Origin: Desulfuromonadaceae bacterium
GTDB taxonomy: Bacteria > Desulfobacterota > Desulfuromonadia > Desulfuromonadales > Syntrophotaleaceae
Direction of reading: 5' to 3'
Assembly: GCA_021107335.1 (NCBI GenBank)
Contig: JAIOSZ010000263.1
Coordinates: forward strand, 1 to 9,787
Length of the DNA stretch: 9,787 bases
Shown here: piece by piece, positions 6,408 through 9,787 of the stretch
Position numbering within the stretch: the first letter of the stretch is position 1
Layout: each line of letters begins with the position of its first letter
Position numbers and translations under genes: made by a program
Notes under the pieces: model-generated
The model's database searches: none
What the model was told of the DNA's origin: nothing
The model's input: only the letters and a program-made list of their open reading frames with translations

Positions 6408-7373
6408 TTAGGGCTTTTTGACCGCTTGCCTTTGCAGGCGAAGCAGCGCTGCCCCCGCTCCCTCGCCGGTAACGTAGATACGTTGTCCGTCGGCGGAGAA
6501 GCAGGCGGCCTCGCGCTGGGCGAGAACGAAAAGATCGGGCAATTCAATAATCTGCAGCGGCTCGGTTAGAACACCATCCCATTTTTGGCCAAGGGCGCGG
6601 TGCAGCAAAAAGGCATGGCGGTAGGTCAGGATTAACAGCTCGCGGCCGTCCGCGGACAGGTCCATGGCGGTGGGTCGAGAGCGGGACTTGCCGTAAGGCA
6701 GCAGAAGATCGACCGGGGTCGGCGGCGGAATGGTAACCAGCGGGGCGATGACGGTGGCGACCAGAGGCCGATCGTCGGATGACGGACCGAGGGGCAGGCT
6801 GTAGAGCACCGGCGGGGAGCTGCGTTTGCTGAGCAGCAGGATCTGCCCGGCCACCGGATCCACCGCCAACGACTCGCAGTCTCGGGGACCATCGGGATAA
6901 GTAAAAGTCAAGCTCCAGGCCGGTTGAACCTCACCGCTAAAAAGGCCCTGGGCGTCGGCCTGCGGCTCAGGTAGCGCATGCAGAACCACCCGGTCACGCT
7001 GACCGCGGTTATCCCCGACATCGGCCACCAGCAACCAGGACTCGCCCTGCCAAGTAAAGGCAGCCAGATCCTCCCAGTCACCGTTGTCCACTCCGGCCAA
7101 AGTCACTTGGCCGAGCGCACGGCCGTCGCCAGCCAGGGCATACAACACCGGCCGGTTGCCGCTATCGTTCACCGACCACAGCAGCTCGGGGTCACGTCGA
7201 GAAGCGGCCAGACCGGAGGCTTCGACCAACTCGGTGGCCTCCAGACGACCGCCATCCACGGCGATGAACTGTGATGCGAAGGGATCGCTTCCGGCGACAG
7301 GCCGAGATAAGCGAACACAGCCACTCAGCCAAAGCAACAGACAAAGAGCACAGATTCCAACCAACTTAACCAT
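6408..7373 (-). CDS. Lipoprotein with predicted beta-propeller domain
   Basis: A 321-residue exported protein. Residues 1-19 are a lipoprotein signal with the lipobox LSGC, giving lipidated Cys19. The mature part shows repeated propeller-like motifs: EASGLAASRRDPELLWSVNDSG (two pieces, 51-60 and 61-72), NGDWEDLA (97-104), LLVADVGDNRGQR (114-126), GPRDCESLAVDP (162-173), PTAMDLSADGRELLIL (234-249) and REAACFSADGQRIYVTGE (287-304). Alternating short beta-strands with ASGL, DWEDLA and DGDN-like turns resemble a family of secreted proteins of unknown function with SdiA-like or phytase-like propellers; the exact family is not certain. No catalytic residues can be named. The ATG at 7373-7371 has AGGA six bases upstream. 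It stands alone: its downstream neighbour znuB is convergent, and the divergent gene starts over 700 bases away. Confidence 0.85.
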   Translation of the reverse strand: MVKLVGICALCLLLWLSGCVRLSRPVAGSDPFASQFIAVDGGRLEATELVEASGLAASRRDPELLWSVNDSGNRPVLYALAGDGRALGQVTLAGVDNGDWEDLAAFTWQGESWLLVADVGDNRGQRDRVVLHALPEPQADAQGLFSGEVQPAWSLTFTYPDGPRDCESLAVDPVAGQILLLSKRSSPPVLYSLPLGPSSDDRPLVATVIAPLVTIPPPTPVDLLLPYGKSRSRPTAMDLSADGRELLILTYRHAFLLHRALGQKWDGVLTEPLQIIELPDLFVLAQREAACFSADGQRIYVTGEGAGAALLRLQRQAVKKP

Positions 7374-7501
7374 AGTGTTTCCTGAGCTAAGACGTTATCA
7401 ACCGATGATGGTTAAACATGGAATAGTCCAAGTTTCATCCCCTCCAAGCAAAAAAGCCCCATGCAAGGCAATGCAATGTAGCACGAAGCGAATTCCGGCT
7501 G

Positions 7502-7670
7502 CTAGGAGTCTGTCGGACAATACGGGCCGAAGCGAAAACTGGGATGTTTGAGAACAGATTTTAGCTCGTTTGAAGGTTCATAGCTGTAGCTATGGGCCAA
7601 AAAGGAGCTGAAATCTGGACCAAACAGCGGAATTTGCAGCCGGCTCATGGATAGTCCGACAGCCTCCTAG
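7502..7670. mobile_element. Palindromic MITE-like element with CTAG flanks
   Basis: The element at 7506-7666 (161 bp) begins GAGTCTGTCGGAC and ends GTCCGACAGCCTC; these 13-base ends are inverted copies with one mismatch. CTAG lies on both sides (7502-7505 and 7667-7670), consistent with a 4-bp target duplication. The inside is also palindromic: 7555-7585 and 7588-7617 pair at about 24 of 31 positions around a two-base centre, so the whole element can fold into one long hairpin. It has no transposase frame and would have to be moved in trans. IS5-group elements duplicate YTAR targets such as CTAG, but the parent family is not known from this window. Confidence 0.7.
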
Positions 7671-7897
7671 TATTCGCCACTTCGAATATACGCTTCCCGC
7701 ATGGCCCGTAAAATGTTTCTCTATTTCCCCGTCAAGCTTTTGGACCCTTGTCGAACTTTTGACTCCTGGCTGCCCAATCGGCATTGTTCGCTTGCTAACT
7801 CTCTGCAACCATTCAACCCAGCAAACCTTCTAGTCTACTACTTATTGTGGATAATTCTTTAGGAGATTTTTCGCCAGACAGAACAACCATGACACAA

Positions 7898-7914
7898 TTG
7901 GTTCAAAATTTGCT
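7898..7914 (+). promoter_or_regulatory. Candidate sigma-54 promoter for the type I secretion gene
   Basis: TTGG and TTGCT are spaced to give the GG-N10-GC arrangement of -24/-12 promoters: GG at 7900-7901 and GC at 7912-7913, with the C at 7904 also matching. Three positions of the -24 box differ from the consensus TTGGCACG. It lies in the AT-rich segment about 185 bases ahead of the ATG at 8100. No good sigma-70 pair was seen nearby; TATAGT at 7929-7934 lacks a suitable -35. Confidence 0.35.
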
Positions 7915-7920
7915 CTAACA

Positions 7921-7950
7921 CCTTTAATTATAGTATGTTGCCTTTAATCA
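7921..7950. repeat. Direct repeat CCTTTAATYA spaced 20 bases
   Basis: CCTTTAATTA at 7921-7930 and CCTTTAATCA at 7941-7950 repeat exactly 20 bases apart, about two helical turns, just downstream of the sigma-54-like site. This phasing would suit two regulator protomers on one DNA face. Confidence 0.35.
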
Positions 7951-7958
7951 GCAGTTGA

Positions 7959-7979
7959 GGCAGGCTTCCTAAGCCTGTC
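7959..7979 (+). other. Small leader hairpin
   Basis: CAGGCTT (7961-7967) and AAGCCTG (7971-7977) form a perfect 7-bp stem with a CCT loop, extended by one wobble and one G-C pair. There is no T-run, so it is not a terminator; it may be a leader stem-loop or an operator. Confidence 0.35.
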
Positions 7980-8099
7980 ATTGAAAGAATCGGGAATCCC
8001 TCTCAGGTGTGCGCCGACCGACCAGACTTCCCTGGCAGAAACCATTGGGAATTTGCATAAACATAACCTTTGCGGCACCATTGAGCCGCTGGAGTGAAA

Positions 8100-9787
8100 A
8101 TGGAGTCTATTCAATCAAATCCCGCGGAAGAGCCCGTCGTTCCGATGAATCCGCAACCCGACGTAGCCCTCCTCTCGCAGGACGCCGAACAAGACCATTT
8201 TGACCCCTTGCTCGAATGCCTACTGATCGTCTCCCGATCCCATAACCGGACCCTCACCCGCGATGCCGCTTTAGCCGGTCTACCTATGGAGCGCCAGGAG
8301 GTACTATCTCCCGGGCTCTTCGACCGAGCAGCCGCACGGGCCGGACTGAGCTGCAACATCCTGCAACGCCCTCTAGAAAAACTAAATCCAAGCCTTTTCC
8401 CGGCGATTTTGCTGCTTCACGATCAGGACGCTTGTGTGCTGCAGAGCTGGAACGAAGATGGGAACGAAGCCCGAGTGATCTTCCCTGAACTGGGGGACAC
8501 AGAAGTGACCCTGCCGAGGGAAATATTGGAGAAACGTTACTGCGGCAGGGCCATTCTGATTCGGCCCCGCTTCCGGTTTGACGCCCGCGCCCCAGAAGTG
8601 GGAAAGGTCCGGGAGCGTCACTGGTTCTGGGGCACCCTGGGGGAGAATCTACCTCTCTACCGGGACGTACTGGTCGCTGCCTTCATAATCAGCCTGTTTG
8701 CCCTGGCACTACCTCTCTTCATCCGCACGGTCTACGACCGAGTGGTACCCAATCATGCCTTTGACACACTGTGGGTGCTGGCGGCCGGCGTGGCGGTGGT
8801 GCTGGTGGCCGATGTAGTGATGCGCACCATGCGAGGTTATTTCCTCGACTTGGCCAGCAAGCGCGTTGACGTGAAACTCTCTTCTTTCATCATGGAGAGG
8901 GTGCTGGCCACCCGCCTGGAAAGCCGCCCCTTAAGTACCGGTTCCTTTGCCGCCAACCTACGTTCCTTTGAAACGATACGGGATTTCATCACTTCGGCAA
9001 CGGTGACGGCCTTTATCGACCTTCCCTTTGCCTTCCTTTTCGTTCTGGTTATCGGCTGGATTGCCTGGCCCATTGCCCTGACGATTTTCGGCGGCATGAT
9101 CCTGGTATTCCTGATCGGCTTGACGGTGCAGAAGAAGATGCACCAGCTGGCCGAAACGAGCTATCGAGGTGGCGCCCAGCGAAACGCCACCCTGATCGAA
9201 AGCCTGGTCGGCCTGGAGACGATCAAGTCCCTTGGCGCCGAAGGCATCATGCAACGCAAATGGGAATCGAGCGTCTCGTTCCTGGCCCGGACCAGCGCCA
9301 GCTTGCGCCTCCTCTCTATGTCCACCATCAACAGCGCCGTGTGGGTGCAGCAACTGATCTCGGTGGGCACCATCATCATCGGCGTATACCTGATTGCCGA
9401 AGGCCGGCTCACCATGGGCGGCCTGAGCGCCTGCTCCATGCTTTCTTCACGGGCCATGGCACCCATCGGTCAGGTTGCCGGCCTGCTGATGCAGTATCAC
9501 AGCGCCAGCATCGCTCTGACATCTCTCAACTCCATCATGGACAAACCGGTGGAACGTCCTGATGACGCCAATTTTGTCGCCCGCCACACCTTCAGCGGGG
9601 ACATTCAGCTTAAGGACGTGAGCTTCAGTTACCCCGGCCAGGAACTTAACGCCCTGCATAGCGTATCGCTACACATTCGGGAGGGCGAACATGTGGCCAT
9701 CCTCGGCCGGGTCGGTTCTGGCAAAACGACCCTGCAACGATTGCTCATCGGCCTCTATCAGCCGACGGCCGGCTCGGTTTTGATCGA
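8100..9787 (+). CDS. Type I secretion ABC transporter (LapB/LssB-type permease-ATPase), 3' end cut off
   Basis: The frame is open for 562 codons to the right edge; full-length relatives have about 700-720 residues. The ATG at 8100 has GGAG five bases upstream. Residues about 33-157 form a peptidase C39-like domain (DPLLECLLIVSRSHN, GLPMERQEVLSPGLFDRAAARAG in two parts 60-69 and 70-82) without a recognisable catalytic Cys-His pair, as in RTX exporters. The transmembrane domain follows, with helices near 189-208, 224-240, 305-325, 326-343 and 416-433 and the family motif RTVYDRVVPN (209-218). The ATPase domain starts near 500 and the Walker A GRVGSGKTT is at 536-544; LSGGQ and Walker B lie beyond the window. 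Such proteins span the inner membrane and, with an HlyD-type adaptor and TolC, export large repeat adhesins in one step. The substrate is not visible. Confidence 0.93.
   Translation, partial: MESIQSNPAEEPVVPMNPQPDVALLSQDAEQDHFDPLLECLLIVSRSHNRTLTRDAALAGLPMERQEVLSPGLFDRAAARAGLSCNILQRPLEKLNPSLFPAILLLHDQDACVLQSWNEDGNEARVIFPELGDTEVTLPREILEKRYCGRAILIRPRFRFDARAPEVGKVRERHWFWGTLGENLPLYRDVLVAAFIISLFALALPLFIRTVYDRVVPNHAFDTLWVLAAGVAVVLVADVVMRTMRGYFLDLASKRVDVKLSSFIMERVLATRLESRPLSTGSFAANLRSFETIRDFITSATVTAFIDLPFAFLFVLVIGWIAWPIALTIFGGMILVFLIGLTVQKKMHQLAETSYRGGAQRNATLIESLVGLETIKSLGAEGIMQRKWESSVSFLARTSASLRLLSMSTINSAVWVQQLISVGTIIIGVYLIAEGRLTMGGLSACSMLSSRAMAPIGQVAGLLMQYHSASIALTSLNSIMDKPVERPDDANFVARHTFSGDIQLKDVSFSYPGQELNALHSVSLHIREGEHVAILGRVGSGKTTLQRLLIGLYQPTAGSVLI

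Larger units (their letters stand above)
7374..8099. other. Gene-free stretch between the lipoprotein and the secretion ATPase
   Basis: About 725 bases with no convincing gene on either strand. From left to right it holds the short upstream region of the lipoprotein (ribosome site AGGA at about 7380-7383 on the minus strand), unassigned sequence to 7501, the palindromic element at 7502-7670, a degenerate direct repeat (GTCAAGCTTTTG at 7731-7742 and GTCGAACTTTTG at 7750-7761), then an AT-rich segment at 7840-7950 with the promoter-like signals listed separately. Short open frames here cross the palindrome and have no Shine-Dalgarno or family resemblance. Confidence 0.7.

Noticed and set aside
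6122..6421. 99-codon plus-strand frame across the znuB 3' end
   Set aside because: It crosses the terminator and the CACGAAG repeat, giving the NHEAHEGH-like peptide typical of this repeat rather than a gene.
7731..7765. Degenerate direct repeat GTCRARCTTTTG
   Set aside because: Only two imperfect copies 19 bases apart; could be chance and no function is suggested by position.
7900..7911. GGTTCAAA as a tRNA T-loop
   Set aside because: No acceptor or anticodon stems could be found around it.

Overview
This is a gene-dense, moderately GC-rich bacterial window with Gram-negative features: a lipoprotein signal, a periplasmic zinc-binding protein, a LapB/HlyB-type type I secretion ATPase and a possible sigma-54 promoter. 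A dispersed CACGAAG-rich intergenic repeat and the style of the zinc transporter make a Deltaproteobacterium, perhaps of the Desulfuromonadales type, a reasonable guess. That placement is inference; no ribosomal or other marker gene is present.

Region 1 (1-3397, minus strand) is a compact cluster transcribed leftwards: a YiiD_C-type thioesterase, a class II (fuculose-phosphate type) aldolase, a MalY/PatB-type PLP aminotransferase or C-S lyase, and an ATP-grasp protein that runs off the left edge. The last three overlap by 8 and 4 bases, so they are probably translationally coupled. A good TTGACA-type promoter lies upstream of the thioesterase. The ATP-grasp protein has its motifs in reversed order (E-x-N metal site before the Lys/Gly-rich nucleotide-binding part), as in circularly permuted ATP-grasp enzymes. 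The joint function of the four genes is not known to me; this is the best candidate in the window for an undescribed pathway.

Region 2 (3493-6214, plus strand) is a zinc (or manganese) uptake operon, znuA-znuC-znuB. An imperfect palindrome sits directly upstream of an extended -10 promoter and is a candidate Zur/Fur-family operator. A strong intrinsic terminator closes the operon. The binding protein carries a His-rich loop but has Ala where the family usually has its first metal-ligand His.

Region 3 (6215-8099) holds an intergenic CACGAAG repeat, a minus-strand lipoprotein with a predicted beta-propeller fold, and about 725 bp without a gene. That gene-free stretch contains a 161-bp palindromic, MITE-like element flanked by CTAG on both sides, followed by an AT-rich promoter area with a GG-N10-GC sigma-54-like site, a spaced direct repeat and a small hairpin.

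Region 4 (8100-right edge, plus strand) is the first 562 codons of a type I secretion ABC transporter of the LapB/LssB group, with a degenerate peptidase-like N-terminal domain. Such proteins usually export large RTX adhesins together with an HlyD-type adaptor and a TolC-type channel, which would lie beyond the window.
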